Position numbers and translations under genes: made by a program. Below the pieces are notes generated by a model that saw only the letters and a list, made by a program, of their open reading frames with translations, was not told the origin of the DNA and made no database searches. DNA of 56,504 bases from an uncultured Rhodobiaceae bacterium (GTDB lineage: Bacteria; Pseudomonadota; Alphaproteobacteria; RS24). Positions 27,946-37,173 of this stretch are shown piece after piece; position 1 is the stretch's first letter, and each line of letters opens with the position of its first letter. Location: contig CAJXCG010000002.1 of the NCBI GenBank assembly GCA_913051715.1, positions 1 through 56,504 of the forward strand, read 5' to 3'.

Positions 27946-28593
27946 CTAGCCGATCTCGGAAATGCGTCGGTCGAGATATTGCGCCACTGAGTTTTCCAGC
28001 GCGTCCATATCCGTGTCGAAAAAATGATTGGCATTTTTGATGCTGTCATAGTCAATCGTAATGCCTTTTTGCGCCTGCAAACGTTCGACCAAGCGCTCAA
28101 TATCTTCTTTCGGCACGATTTTGTCAGCCGCCCCGTGCACAATGAGCCCCGACGCCGGACACGGCGCCAGAAACGAAAAATCGTAGAGATTTGCCGGCGG
28201 CGACACTGATATGAAACCGGAAATTTCGGGTCGGCGCATCAAAAGTTGCATACCGATCCACGCGCCGAAGCTATATCCGGCGATCCAGCATTGGCGGGCG
28301 TCGCCGGTAAGCGCTTGCAGCCAGTCCAGCGCGGAGGCTGCGTCTGACAATTCGCCAATACCACTGTCGAATTGCCCTTGGCTGCGCCCAACGCCGCGAA
28401 AATTAAACCGCAGCACCGAAAAGCCGCGATCCATAAACATATGATACATCTGGTAGGCAATCGGATTGTTCATATTGCCGCCCAGCTGTGGAAGCGGATG
28501 CAAAATCACCGCAATCGGCGCGCCGGCCTGTTTGCTCTGGGAAAATCTTCCCTCGAGCCGGCCTTCGGGCCCGTTAAAAATAACTTCAGGCAT
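27946..28593 (-). CDS. Alpha/beta hydrolase (COG2945-like)
   Basis: A 215 aa cytoplasmic serine hydrolase. Features: HPLPQLGGNMNN (oxyanion region), FNFRGVGRSQG, nucleophile motif GYSFGAWIG, catalytic Asp in HGAADKIVP and His in NANHFF. The family is annotated only as hydrolase or esterase and the substrate is unknown. The ATG at 28593 has AAGGG 4 nt upstream. It is divergent from the Rrf2 regulator of the suf operon; this neighbour is frequent in alphaproteobacteria, but no functional link is established. Confidence 0.85.
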   Translation of the reverse strand: MPEVIFNGPEGRLEGRFSQSKQAGAPIAVILHPLPQLGGNMNNPIAYQMYHMFMDRGFSVLRFNFRGVGRSQGQFDSGIGELSDAASALDWLQALTGDARQCWIAGYSFGAWIGMQLLMRRPEISGFISVSPPANLYDFSFLAPCPASGLIVHGAADKIVPKEDIERLVERLQAQKGITIDYDSIKNANHFFDTDMDALENSVAQYLDRRISEIG

Positions 28594-28640
28594 ACTACCC
28601 TTTTCCCCAAATCGGCTGTCGCTAATCGGGTGAATTAAAC

Positions 28641-28669
28641 TTGACTATTTTAGTCGGAATTCCTATATC
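28641..28669 (+). promoter_or_regulatory. Promoter of the Rrf2/suf operon with an overlapping operator-like dyad
   Basis: TTGACT (28641-28646), 17 bp spacer, TATATC (28664-28669). A perfect inverted repeat, GACTA (28643-28647) and TAGTC (28651-28655) around TTT, covers part of the -35 and the spacer, well placed for autorepression by the Rrf2 protein. Confidence 0.6.
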
Positions 28670-28750
28670 CTAATGACTGGCCCTTGTGATAGCCAAACTT
28701 GTGGCAAAAAAGCAAGGTTTTTCGTATTTATTAAATGGGAACAAAGGGTT

Positions 28751-29224
28751 ATGAAGCTCTCAACACGGGGCAGATATGCGGTTATGGCGATGAGCGATCT
28801 CGCTGTTCAGGCGCGTCTCGACGCCAAACGTCCCATATCATTGGCCGAAATTGGCGCGCGCGAGGGGATTTCCCTGTCATATTTGGAACAAATATTCGCG
28901 CGCTTGCGCCGCGCCGGTCTGGTGACGAGTATTCGCGGCGCGCAAGGCGGGTATTGCCTGTCCGCCGCCGCCAGTGCAATCGGCATTGGCGACATCATTC
29001 GCGCGGTTGACGAGCCCATCGAAGTTACGCGGTGCCGCCTGAGCCAAGGCGGGTGCCAGTCGCAAAATGCGCGGTGCCTGACGCATGATTTATGGGCCGG
29101 GCTGGGGCGACAAATATACGATTATCTGGACTCTGTTTCGCTGGAGGATGTGGTTTTACGCAAACCATTATCCGCGCAACCAACGCCCGTGCCGCAAAGC
29201 CGGTCGGCGGGGGACAGCGTATGA
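28751..29224 (+). CDS. iscR: Rrf2-family iron-sulfur regulator (IscR-like)
   Basis: A 157 aa winged-helix repressor. Start MKLSTRGRYAVMAMSDLA, helix-turn-helix ISLAEIGAREGISLSYLEQIF, wing GAQGGYCL, and three Cys (95, 102, 109) in CRLSQGGC and ARCLTHDLW that would bind a 2Fe-2S cluster. Their spacing is six residues each, not five as in E. coli IscR. The ATG at 28751 has AAAGGG. It heads the suf operon and its stop overlaps the next start (ATGA), so it probably senses cluster supply and controls the operon through the dyad in its promoter. Confidence 0.92.
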   Translation: MKLSTRGRYAVMAMSDLAVQARLDAKRPISLAEIGAREGISLSYLEQIFARLRRAGLVTSIRGAQGGYCLSAAASAIGIGDIIRAVDEPIEVTRCRLSQGGCQSQNARCLTHDLWAGLGRQIYDYLDSVSLEDVVLRKPLSAQPTPVPQSRSAGDSV

Positions 29225-30354
29225 GCCGCGTTTATCTGGATTATAATGCGACCGCGCCCATACGCCCCCAAGTGCAAGACGCGGTGGCGCAGGCCTTGGG
29301 TTTTGGCAATGCGTCGGCGGTGCATGCCGAGGGGCGCCGCGCCCGCGCTGCCGTCGAAACCGCGCGCGCCAGCCTTGCCGAATTTTGTGGCGCGGTGCCG
29401 GAAGGGATTGTTTTTACCTCCGGTGGCACCGAAGCGTGCAATCTGGCTCTCAGCATGCGCGCGGCTCCGGCGGGCAAAATTCAGCGGATTTTGACCTCGG
29501 CTGTCGAACATGCCGCCGTCGGCCAGGCTGCGGCTGCCAGTGGTCTCGTTGTTGACGTGGTGCCTGTGGACGAAAACGGGGTGATTGATCTGACAGCCCT
29601 CGATGCGGCGCTTTCGACACCCGATCCTGCGCTGGTGTGCGTGATGGTTGCCAATAATGAAACCGGCGTTTTGCAGCCGATCCATGAGATAGCCGAGCGC
29701 GTTGCGGCACATGGCAGTTTGTTGTTTTGCGACGGCGTGCAGGCGGCGGGCAAAATACCTCTAAGTCTTGAAGATTTAGCGTGCGATGCGCTGGCAGTTT
29801 CGGCGCATAAAATCGGTGGCCCGATGGGGGTCGGCGCGCTGCTGACGCGCCCCGGGCTGGTCGTGTCGCCCAATATTTTCGGTGGCGGACAAGAGCTTGG
29901 CCGACGCGGGGGCTCGGAAAATGTAGCCGGTATTGTTGGGTTTGGTCTCGCCGCCAAACTGAGCGCAGATGAACTTGCGCGGGCGCCGGCGCTTGGCGAA
30001 AAACGCGACCGCTTGGAAACCGATTTGCGCGCCGGCGTGCCCGAGATACGCATTTTCGGTGCCGATGCACCCCGATTGTCAAACACCAGTTGTTTCGGAC
30101 TTGCCGGACTGCACAGTGAAACCGTGGTGATGGCGTTAGATCTGGCCGGTATTTCGGTCAGTGCCGGAGCGGCGTGCTCCAGCGGCAAGGTGTCGCGCAG
30201 CCATGTGCTTGATGCCATGGGGGTCGAACACGATGTAAGCAGTGGGGCAATAAGAGTAAGCCTTGGCCGCGATACGAATGATACGGATTGCGACAGGCTG
30301 GTTGAAAGCTGGCTGAAACTGGCTTCGAAACTGGAACACGCGGCGGCACAATAG
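29221..30354 (+). CDS. Cysteine desulfurase, NifS/IscS type
   Basis: A 377 aa PLP enzyme that takes sulfur from cysteine. Start [21 protein letters not shown] Lys in [14 protein letters not shown]; catalytic Cys in [16 protein letters not shown] on a longer mobile loop, the group I (IscS/NifS) pattern. The ATG at 29221 overlaps the regulator's stop codon. A second desulfurase (SufS) lies further down the same operon. The longer reading frame upstream reaches into the Rrf2 gene and is not used. Confidence 0.94.
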   Translation: MSRVYLDYNATAPIRPQVQDAVAQALGFGNASAVHAEGRRARAAVETARASLAEFCGAVPEGIVFTSGGTEACNLALSMRAAPAGKIQRILTSAVEHAAVGQAAAASGLVVDVVPVDENGVIDLTALDAALSTPDPALVCVMVANNETGVLQPIHEIAERVAAHGSLLFCDGVQAAGKIPLSLEDLACDALAVSAHKIGGPMGVGALLTRPGLVVSPNIFGGGQELGRRGGSENVAGIVGFGLAAKLSADELARAPALGEKRDRLETDLRAGVPEIRIFGADAPRLSNTSCFGLAGLHSETVVMALDLAGISVSAGAACSSGKVSRSHVLDAMGVEHDVSSGAIRVSLGRDTNDTDCDRLVESWLKLASKLEHAAAQ

Positions 30355-30368
30355 AGTTAGGCAAAACG

Positions 30369-31850
30369 ATGAGCGAAGCAAAAGCAGGCATTGACCGCGA
30401 GACGGTTGACCAGGTCGCAAATTTCGGCGGTGAGAATTATAAATATGGCTTCACCACCGACATTGATGCCGACAGGGCACCCAATGGTCTGAACGCCGAT
30501 ATCATCCGGTTTATTTCCGCCAAAAAGGATGAACCTGAGTGGTTGCTGGACTGGCGTCTGGAGGCGTTTGAACGCTGGCAGACCATGCAAGAGCCGGATT
30601 GGGCGCATGTCGATTATCCCAAAATCGACTATCAGGATTTGTGCTATTACGCGGCTCCCAAAAGCATGGAAGACGGGCCCAAAAGCCTTGATGAGGTTGA
30701 CCCCGAATTGCTGCGGACATACGAGAAACTGGGCATTCCGTTGCAAGAGCAAGAGGTTTTGGCCGGTGTTCGTAAAGTTGCCGTCGATGCGGTATTTGAC
30801 AGCGTGTCGGTGGGCACCACTTTCCGCGAGGAACTGGCAAAGGTGGGGGTGATTTTTTGCTCGTTTTCTGAGGCCGTCAAAGACCACCCTGATTTGGTGC
30901 GTAAATATCTGGGCTCGGTCGTGCCGCAATCGGATAATTATTTTGCCGCGCTCAACTCGGCGGTGTTTTCCGATGGCTCATTTGTCTATATTCCGCCCGG
31001 CGTGCGCTGCCCGATGGAATTGTCGACCTATTTTCGTATCAATGAGGCCAATACCGGCCAATTTGAGCGCACATTGGTTATTGCCGACCGCGACAGCTAT
31101 GTCAGCTATTTGGAAGGTTGTACCGCGCCGATGCGCGATGAAAACCAGTTGCACGCCGCCGTGGTTGAACTGGTTGCGCTGGAAGACGCTGAAATTAAAT
31201 ATTCCACCGTGCAGAACTGGTATCCGGGCGATGCCGATGGCAAGGGCGGGATTTATAATTTTGTGACCAAGCGCGGCGATTGCCGCGAAGCACGCGCGCG
31301 CATTAGCTGGACGCAAGTAGAGACCGGCTCGGCCGTCACATGGAAATATCCTTCCTGCATTTTGCGCGGTGATGACACGGTGGGTGAATTTTACTCAATA
31401 GCCATTTCGAATAATCTGCAACAGGTCGACAGCGGCACAAAAATGCTGCATTTGGGGCGCAACACCTCCAGCAAGATCATTTCCAAGGGCATTTCGGCGG
31501 GGCGTTCGTCAAACGCCTATCGCGGGCAGGTGAACGTGCATCCCAAAGCGGCCAATGCGCGCAATTTCACGCAATGCGACAGCCTGTTGATCGGCGATAA
31601 ATGCGCCGCCCATACCGTGCCTTATATTGAGGCTAAAAATATCTCCGCCGTGCTGGAGCATGAGGCAACGACGTCGAAAATCAGCGACGATCAGATGTTT
31701 TATTGCCGCCAGCGCGGGCTTGATCCGGAGGAGGCTATGGCGCTGATTGTGAACGGCTTCTGCCGGGAGGTTTTGCAAAATCTGCCAATGGAATTTGCCG
31801 TCGAAGCGCAAAAGCTCGTCGGCATATCACTGGAAGGAAGTGTGGGATAA
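30369..31850 (+). CDS. sufB: Fe-S cluster scaffold subunit SufB
   Basis: A 493 aa scaffold protein of the SufBC2D complex on which new iron-sulfur clusters are built. Diagnostic segments are [18 protein letters not shown], the [19 protein letters not shown] core, [23 protein letters not shown], and [24 protein letters not shown] near the C terminus. The ATG at 30369 is 14 nt after the desulfurase stop, with an AGGC site. It overlaps sufC by one base (TAATG). Confidence 0.97.
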   Translation: MSEAKAGIDRETVDQVANFGGENYKYGFTTDIDADRAPNGLNADIIRFISAKKDEPEWLLDWRLEAFERWQTMQEPDWAHVDYPKIDYQDLCYYAAPKSMEDGPKSLDEVDPELLRTYEKLGIPLQEQEVLAGVRKVAVDAVFDSVSVGTTFREELAKVGVIFCSFSEAVKDHPDLVRKYLGSVVPQSDNYFAALNSAVFSDGSFVYIPPGVRCPMELSTYFRINEANTGQFERTLVIADRDSYVSYLEGCTAPMRDENQLHAAVVELVALEDAEIKYSTVQNWYPGDADGKGGIYNFVTKRGDCREARARISWTQVETGSAVTWKYPSCILRGDDTVGEFYSIAISNNLQQVDSGTKMLHLGRNTSSKIISKGISAGRSSNAYRGQVNVHPKAANARNFTQCDSLLIGDKCAAHTVPYIEAKNISAVLEHEATTSKISDDQMFYCRQRGLDPEEAMALIVNGFCREVLQNLPMEFAVEAQKLVGISLEGSVG

Positions 31851-32641
31851 TGGCTTTGCTGGAAATTGAAAATCTGCACGCCGGTGTTGACGACAAAACC
31901 ATTTTGAACGGCTTCGACCTGAAAATCGAAGCCGGTGAAGTGCATGCGATTATGGGGCCGAACGGCTCGGGCAAATCAACCCTGTCTTATGTGCTGGCGG
32001 GGCGCGACGGCTATACGGCTCAAACCGGCACGGCGCGGTTTGACGGTGCCGATTTGCTGGACATGGAGCCGGAAGCGCGCGCCATTGCCGGACTGTTTCT
32101 GGCGTTTCAATATCCCCTCGAAATTCCCGGCGTCACCAATATGACCTTTCTACGCACGGCGCTGAACGCGGTGCGGCGCGGGCGCGGCGAAGACGAAATG
32201 GACCCCGCCAGTTTCTTGCGTATGGTGCGCGAAAAATCCCGTGCCATGGGTATAGATGACGACATGCTCAAGCGGCCCTTAAATGTCGGGTTTTCGGGCG
32301 GTGAGAAAAAACGCAATGAAGTGCTGCAAATGGCGGTGCTGGAGCCGCGCCTCGCAATTCTCGACGAAACCGATAGCGGCCTCGATATTGATGCGTTGCA
32401 AACCGTCGCTGATGGCGTGAACGCAATGCGCAACGACGCGCGCGGCATGCTGGTCATCACGCATTACCAGCGGCTATTGGATTTCATCAAGCCGGATTTC
32501 GTGCATGTGATGGTGCACGGACGCATTGTGCGCTCGGGCGGGCCGGAACTGGCAGAAGAGTTGGAACGCTCCGGCTATGGCACATATATAGGTGCGGAAA
32601 CCAGCGGTCAGGGCGATGATGCGGGGGTAGCGCATGCTTGA
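31850..32641 (+). CDS. sufC: Fe-S assembly ATPase SufC
   Basis: A 263 aa ABC-type ATPase that drives the conformational change of SufB and SufD. Walker A GPNGSGKST, Q-loop FLAFQYP, signature FSGGEKKRNEVLQ, Walker B LAILDETDSGLD and a His switch in VITHYQR are intact. The C terminus is slightly longer than E. coli SufC. It starts in the TAATG overlap with sufB and shares 8 nt with sufD. Confidence 0.97.
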   Translation: MALLEIENLHAGVDDKTILNGFDLKIEAGEVHAIMGPNGSGKSTLSYVLAGRDGYTAQTGTARFDGADLLDMEPEARAIAGLFLAFQYPLEIPGVTNMTFLRTALNAVRRGRGEDEMDPASFLRMVREKSRAMGIDDDMLKRPLNVGFSGGEKKRNEVLQMAVLEPRLAILDETDSGLDIDALQTVADGVNAMRNDARGMLVITHYQRLLDFIKPDFVHVMVHGRIVRSGGPELAEELERSGYGTYIGAETSGQGDDAGVAHA

Positions 32642-33869
32642 TGCGGCGGCACATTTCGAGACGGTACACGAGCGCTTGCCGGGTGGCCCGGAGGTTTTGC
32701 AGGCGCGCAAGGCCGCTTTGGCGCGCGCCGAACAAACCGGCCTGCCCACGCGACGCCACGAAAACTGGCATTACACCGACCTTGCCCGGCTGTTGAAACA
32801 AGACAGCGCAAAAAACCCGCCCATGGCTGCCCATTGTGCCGAAGCATTTTGCGCCGCTGCCCTTGACCCTTTGCAAATGGTTTTTGAAAACGGTGTTCTC
32901 GTCGGCGCACCTGTCTGCGAACAGGGTGTGACGGTTGAAAGTTTTGCCAACGCTCTCAGCCTCGGAACCCACGCGCATAAAGACGACATATCCGATCATG
33001 ATATGGCGGCATTTAATTTTGCCATGGCGCAAGACGGTGTTGTTTTGACGATTAATGGCTCGCCCGACCGCGCGCTGGAACTTGTGACGCGCGGCGATGA
33101 AGCGGCGCATTTGCGCCATGCTGTAAAAGTCGAAAGCGGCACGGTAACGCTCATCGAAAACTTGCAAGCCAATGGCTACACCAATGCCGTCTTGGATGTC
33201 GATGTGGCCGCCGGGGCGCGCGTATTTTTGCTACGTGTGCAGACGGCTGGCGATCATATCGGCCTGACGCGGGTAAAGCTGCACGGCGACGGCGCATTTG
33301 GCGTTGTGACATTTGTGACAGGTGGCAAGCTGGCGCGGCACGAAACCCAAATTCATCTGCACGGCACAGGCGCGCGCGCTGATGTGCATGGCGCGATATT
33401 GGGCCGGGGCACCTTGCATGCCGATATGACCTCGCATCTGCATCATGAGACCGCCAATACCGACAGCCTGACGACCCTGCACGCGGTTTTGGACGATACC
33501 GCGCAAGGCGTGTTTCAAGGCAAGGTCGTGGTTGCGCGCGACGCCCAGCATGTCGATGCCCAGCAGCAATCGCGTGCCATGATGCTGTCCGAGCACGCGC
33601 ATATGTCGGCCAAGCCGGAATTGGAAATTTATGCTGATGATGTGGCGTGCGCGCATGGCGCGGCGTTGGGCGAACTGGATGGTGATGCGCTGTTCTTTTT
33701 ACGCAGTCGCGGGATTGATGAGGCCGCCGCGCGCCACATGCTCATTTCGGGATTTTTGGCGGCACCGCTGGCGCATATTGAAAACGAAGAATTGCGCGCG
33801 CTGGTCGCCGCGCATGTCGCCGCGCATGTGCCCGGTGGCGATGGTAAGGGAGAATTGGCAAATGTCTGA
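32634..33869 (+). CDS. sufD: Fe-S assembly subunit SufD
   Basis: A 411 aa SufB-like partner that completes the SufBC2D scaffold. The N-terminal half is divergent, as usual; the C-terminal half has the beta-helix with LHHETANTDSLTTLHAVLDDTA, FQGKVVVARDAQHVDAQQQSR, LEIYADDVACAHGAALGELD and FFLRSRGIDEAAARHMLISGFL, with the conserved His in ACAHGAA. The ATG at 32634 lies inside the end of sufC, and the stop lies inside the start of sufS, so translation is probably coupled. Confidence 0.95.
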   Translation: MLDAAAHFETVHERLPGGPEVLQARKAALARAEQTGLPTRRHENWHYTDLARLLKQDSAKNPPMAAHCAEAFCAAALDPLQMVFENGVLVGAPVCEQGVTVESFANALSLGTHAHKDDISDHDMAAFNFAMAQDGVVLTINGSPDRALELVTRGDEAAHLRHAVKVESGTVTLIENLQANGYTNAVLDVDVAAGARVFLLRVQTAGDHIGLTRVKLHGDGAFGVVTFVTGGKLARHETQIHLHGTGARADVHGAILGRGTLHADMTSHLHHETANTDSLTTLHAVLDDTAQGVFQGKVVVARDAQHVDAQQQSRAMMLSEHAHMSAKPELEIYADDVACAHGAALGELDGDALFFLRSRGIDEAAARHMLISGFLAAPLAHIENEELRALVAAHVAAHVPGGDGKGELANV

Positions 33870-35103
33870 CGCACTGCCAAATGTTGATTTCGACCCGCAG
33901 ACCATCCGTGAGGATTTTCCCATTCTGGCGCGTGCGGTGCATGGCAAGCCGCTGGTGTATCTGGACAATGCGGCATCGGCGCAAAAACCGGTGCAGGTGA
34001 CCGGCCGCATGCAGCGTGTTTTTGATGAAGAATATTCGAATGTTCACAGGGGGTTGCATTATTTGTCTAATGCATCGACTGAAGCATTTGAGGCGGCGCG
34101 ACGCACCGTGCAGCATTTTCTAAATGCCGCCAGCGACAAGCAGATTATTTTCACCGGCGGGGCGACCGATGCCATTAATCTTGTGGCGCACAGCTATCTG
34201 GAGCCGCGGCTGAAGCCGGGCGATGAGATTATTTTGTCGGAAATGGAGCACCACTCAAATATTGTGCCGTGGCATTTTTTGCGCGCGCAATGCGGCGCGG
34301 TGTTGAAATGGGTGCCGGTAACGGATGACGGTGCGCTCGATATGGAGGCCTATGCAAACCTGCTTGGCCCGCGCACGAAATTCGTCTCACTCACACAAAT
34401 GTCCAACGCGCTGGGCACGGTGACGGATGCAAAAACCATCATTGATCTGGCGCACGCACACGGCGTGCCGGTATTGCTCGACGGGTGCCAGGGGGCGGTG
34501 CACATGCCGACGGATGTGCAGGCATTGGATGTCGATTTCTATGTCTTTTCCGGTCACAAGGTTTATGGGCCCGGCGGCATCGGGGTTTTATATGCCAAAT
34601 CTGACTTGCTGGAGGGGATGCGCCCTTATCGCGGCGGTGGCGAAATGATCCGCGAGGTCTCGTTGGAAGATGTGACCTATGCAGACCCACCGCATCGGTT
34701 TGAGGCGGGGACGCCGCCCATTGTCGAAGCCATTGGGCTGGGCGCGGCGCTTGATTATATGATGCAGATCGGTTGGGCGAATATCTGCGCGCATGAAAAC
34801 GCGCTGGCCGCCCATGCCATGGAAGTTGTCGGCGGTATTAATCGCGTGCGGATTTTCGGCACGACGCCGGACAAGGGCGCGATTGTGTCGTTCATAGTTG
34901 ACGGTATTCATCCGCATGACATCGCCATGGTCATGGACCGTTCGGGTGTCGCGCTGCGGGCGGGGCATCATTGCGCGCAACCCTTGATGAAAAGATTTGA
35001 CGTGGCTGCAACGGCGCGCGCGTCGTTTGCTGTGTATAATACGCATGATGAGGTCGAGGCGTTGGGTGCCGCGCTCACCAAAGCCATTGGGTTTTTTGGC
35101 TAG
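33862..35103 (+). CDS. sufS: Cysteine desulfurase SufS
   Basis: A 413 aa group II PLP cysteine desulfurase that feeds persulfide to SufBCD. The PLP Lys is in FSGHKVYGPGGIGVLY and the catalytic Cys in RAGHHCAQPLMKRF, with the short loop typical of SufS. The start MSDALPNVDFDPQTIREDFP overlaps the sufD stop by 8 nt. SufS usually needs SufE or SufU as sulfur acceptor; neither is present in this operon. Confidence 0.96.
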   Translation: MSDALPNVDFDPQTIREDFPILARAVHGKPLVYLDNAASAQKPVQVTGRMQRVFDEEYSNVHRGLHYLSNASTEAFEAARRTVQHFLNAASDKQIIFTGGATDAINLVAHSYLEPRLKPGDEIILSEMEHHSNIVPWHFLRAQCGAVLKWVPVTDDGALDMEAYANLLGPRTKFVSLTQMSNALGTVTDAKTIIDLAHAHGVPVLLDGCQGAVHMPTDVQALDVDFYVFSGHKVYGPGGIGVLYAKSDLLEGMRPYRGGGEMIREVSLEDVTYADPPHRFEAGTPPIVEAIGLGAALDYMMQIGWANICAHENALAAHAMEVVGGINRVRIFGTTPDKGAIVSFIVDGIHPHDIAMVMDRSGVALRAGHHCAQPLMKRFDVAATARASFAVYNTHDEVEALGAALTKAIGFFG

Positions 35104-35127
35104 TGGCTTTTTCGGATAGGGGCTTTT

Positions 35128-35547
35128 TTGCAAGATACCGACACCAAAAAAGACGACATGCCAATCATCGATACAAGCGCGCCCGAAGACGGTGCCGAGC
35201 ATGTCGATGCGGGCGGGGATGACGGCGTTTTGTCGCCGGAAATGGCCGCGCTGACGGATGATTTGATCGGCGCGCTCAAAAGCGTTTACGACCCCGAAAT
35301 TCCGGTCGATGTGTATGAGCTGGGCCTGATTTACCGCGTGGATGTCAGCGACGCCCGCGATGTGACGGTTGATATGACGCTGACCGCACCCGGGTGTCCG
35401 GTTGCCGAACACATGCCGCGCTGGGTTGAAGATGCTGTGCGGTCGGTGGACGGCGTGGGCGATGTCGTGGTAAATATGGTATTCGACCCGCCGTGGGATC
35501 CGAGTCGAATGTCGGATGAAGCGCGAGTGGCGCTGAATATGTTTTAA
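35128..35547 (+). CDS. sufT: SufT-like Fe-S assembly factor (MIP18/DUF59 family)
   Basis: A 139 aa protein. An acidic, probably disordered N terminus (about 1-40) is followed by the DUF59 fold with YDPEIPVDVYELGLIYRV, TLTAPGCPVAEHMP (the conserved Cys) and VVVNMVFDPPWDPSRMS. Family members help to mature Fe-S proteins, especially when demand is high. I take the TTG at 35128 as start because AGGGG lies 5 nt upstream; the later ATG at 35158 has no ribosome site. Third from the end of the suf operon. Confidence 0.9.
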   Translation: MQDTDTKKDDMPIIDTSAPEDGAEHVDAGGDDGVLSPEMAALTDDLIGALKSVYDPEIPVDVYELGLIYRVDVSDARDVTVDMTLTAPGCPVAEHMPRWVEDAVRSVDGVGDVVVNMVFDPPWDPSRMSDEARVALNMF

Positions 35548-35559
35548 TTTTGGAAGCAA

Positions 35560-35928
35560 ATGACACAAAAATACGAAATTCCGAAAGCAATTAGCCTGAC
35601 CGATCGCGCGGCAGAGCGGATCAAGCATATTATGTCGCGCGCGCAAACGCCGAAAATCGGCGTGCGGCTGGGGGTCAAAAATGGCGGTTGCGCCGGCATG
35701 GAATACACGATGGACTATGCCGAAACGCGCGACCCGCTCGACGAGGTAGTCGAAGATAAGGGCGTGTTGATTTTGATTGAGCCTAAGGCGGTTTTGTTTC
35801 TGCTCGGCACCGAAATGGACTACGAAGAGGGTGTCATGTCGTCCGGCTTCATTTTCAACAATCCCAACCAGACGGATGCGTGCGGCTGCGGCGAAAGCGT
35901 GACCATCGTTCCGGCTGTCGCACGTTGA
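35560..35928 (+). CDS. sufA: A-type Fe-S carrier SufA
   Basis: A 122 aa HesB/IscA-family protein that carries assembled clusters to target proteins. Its three conserved Cys are in KNGGCAGMEY and DACGCGES. The segment LTDRAAERIKHIM and the MDYEEGVMSSGFIFNNPN loop are typical. ATG at 35560 after GGAAGC. The stop TGA is followed at once by the GTG of the next gene. Confidence 0.95.
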   Translation: MTQKYEIPKAISLTDRAAERIKHIMSRAQTPKIGVRLGVKNGGCAGMEYTMDYAETRDPLDEVVEDKGVLILIEPKAVLFLLGTEMDYEEGVMSSGFIFNNPNQTDACGCGESVTIVPAVAR

Positions 35929-36294
35929 GTGGCGGTTAGCAGCGAATATAAGGCCTTTGTCGCGGAAATTTTTGAACCGCTCGGCACGGTTGAAATCAAG
36001 CACATGTTCGGCGGCGCGGGCGTTTATTATCATGATGTGATGTTTGCCTTGATCGCCAATGAGACACTGTATTTGAAGGCCGATGGCGAAAACCAAGAAA
36101 TGTTTGAAGCGGCGGGCGCTGATCGCTTTCGTTTCACGCCGCAATCGGGCAAAAACGCGGGCAAAGCCATCGCCATGTCATATTGGGAATTGCCCGAAGA
36201 ATTGCTGGATGATCCGGAGGCATTGCTGGACTGGTCGCGCGCATCCCTCGATGCGGCCTTTCGCGCCAAGGCGGGAAAATCCAGAAAGGCGTGA
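35929..36294 (+). CDS. TfoX N-terminal domain protein
   Basis: A 121 aa protein made of just the TfoX N-terminal domain (LGTVEIKHMFGGAGVYYHDVMFALIANETLYLKAD). In gammaproteobacteria TfoX/Sxy works in competence; stand-alone N-domain proteins elsewhere have no assigned role. The start is GTG immediately after the sufA stop with no gap and no clear Shine-Dalgarno sequence, so translation seems to depend on coupling to sufA. The C terminus is basic (RAKAGKSRKA). Confidence 0.88.
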   Translation: MAVSSEYKAFVAEIFEPLGTVEIKHMFGGAGVYYHDVMFALIANETLYLKADGENQEMFEAAGADRFRFTPQSGKNAGKAIAMSYWELPEELLDDPEALLDWSRASLDAAFRAKAGKSRKA

Positions 36295-36309
36295 AGCGTC
36301 GAAAACTTC

Positions 36310-36337
36310 TTGGATGCAACGCCAGACTTGCTAGACT
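36310..36337 (+). promoter_or_regulatory. Possible promoter for gst-tesB
   Basis: TTGGAT (36310-36315), 16 bp spacer, TAGACT (36332-36337), in the 115 bp gap after the TfoX-like gene. It is the only plausible pair I see in this gap. Confidence 0.35.
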
Positions 36338-36409
36338 GCACATCTTGTTTTATTGCTGCGTTTCACACCACATCTGCCGGTCTCCGGCACCGCAAATCAG
36401 GGATTTAAT

Positions 36410-37171
36410 ATGGCCGATAAAAAACCGTCACCTTCCGCGAAGGCAAAAACCACAGCCAACAAAAAACAAAAGCCAATCGACCTCTATTATTGGCCCACGC
36501 CAAATGGCTGGAAAGTTTCCATCATGCTGGAGGAGTGCGGTTTGCCCTACACGCTGAAGCCGGTGAATATTGGAATGGGCGACCAGTTCAAGAGGGGCTT
36601 TTTGAAAATCGCGCCGAATAATCGCATGCCGGCTATTGTCGATCCGGCGGGGCCGGGCAATAAGCCGATTTCAATTTTCGAGTCGGGTGCCATTTTGCAA
36701 TATCTGGGGCGCAAGACCGGCAAGTTCTACCCGAGCAATGAGCGCGCCCGTGCCGATGTTGACCAATGGCTGTTTTGGCAAATGGGCGGGCTGGGGCCGA
36801 TGGCCGGCCAAGCGCATCACTTTCGCCAATACGCGCCAAAGAAACTGCCTTACGCCGTCAAGCGATATACCGATGAGGTCAACCGCCTTTATGGTGTGTT
36901 GAACAAACAACTGCGTGGCAAAGACTTTGTGACCGGACGCTATTCGATTGCGGATATGGCGATTTGGGGCTGGGTGGTGCCGTATAAAAATCAGGGGCAG
37001 AAGCTCGAAGATTTTCCGCATCTCAAAAAATGGTTCGAGCGCATGGGCGAGCGTCCTGCGGTTAAGCGCGGGTTCGCGCTGGGGCTTGATCTGCGCCGGG
37101 GCACGCTTGGCGACAAAACAAAGGAAGCCGCTAAGGCAAGGAAAATACTGTTTAATCAACGCGCTAAATAG
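36410..37171 (+). CDS. Glutathione S-transferase, YfcG/YghU-like
   Basis: A 253 aa cytosolic GST. After a Lys-rich N-terminal extension (about 1-22) comes the thioredoxin-like domain with IDLYYWPTPNGWKVSIMLEE, the cis-Pro NNRMPAIVDP and the glutathione-binding IFESGAILQYLG, then the all-helical domain with MGGLGPMAGQAHHF and DFVTGRYSIADMAIWGW. These match the nu-class enzymes with disulfide-reductase activity toward glutathione-type disulfides. The ATG at 36410 has AGGG. tesB follows after 2 nt. Confidence 0.92.
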   Translation: MADKKPSPSAKAKTTANKKQKPIDLYYWPTPNGWKVSIMLEECGLPYTLKPVNIGMGDQFKRGFLKIAPNNRMPAIVDPAGPGNKPISIFESGAILQYLGRKTGKFYPSNERARADVDQWLFWQMGGLGPMAGQAHHFRQYAPKKLPYAVKRYTDEVNRLYGVLNKQLRGKDFVTGRYSIADMAIWGWVVPYKNQGQKLEDFPHLKKWFERMGERPAVKRGFALGLDLRRGTLGDKTKEAAKARKILFNQRAK

Positions 37172-37173
37172 AA

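Noticed and set aside
34588-36144. 518-codon open frame on the minus strand opposite sufS, sufT and sufA
   Set aside because: It lies wholly opposite three well-supported genes, shows no recognisable domain and has the His/Arg-rich make-up typical of antisense frames in GC-rich DNA.
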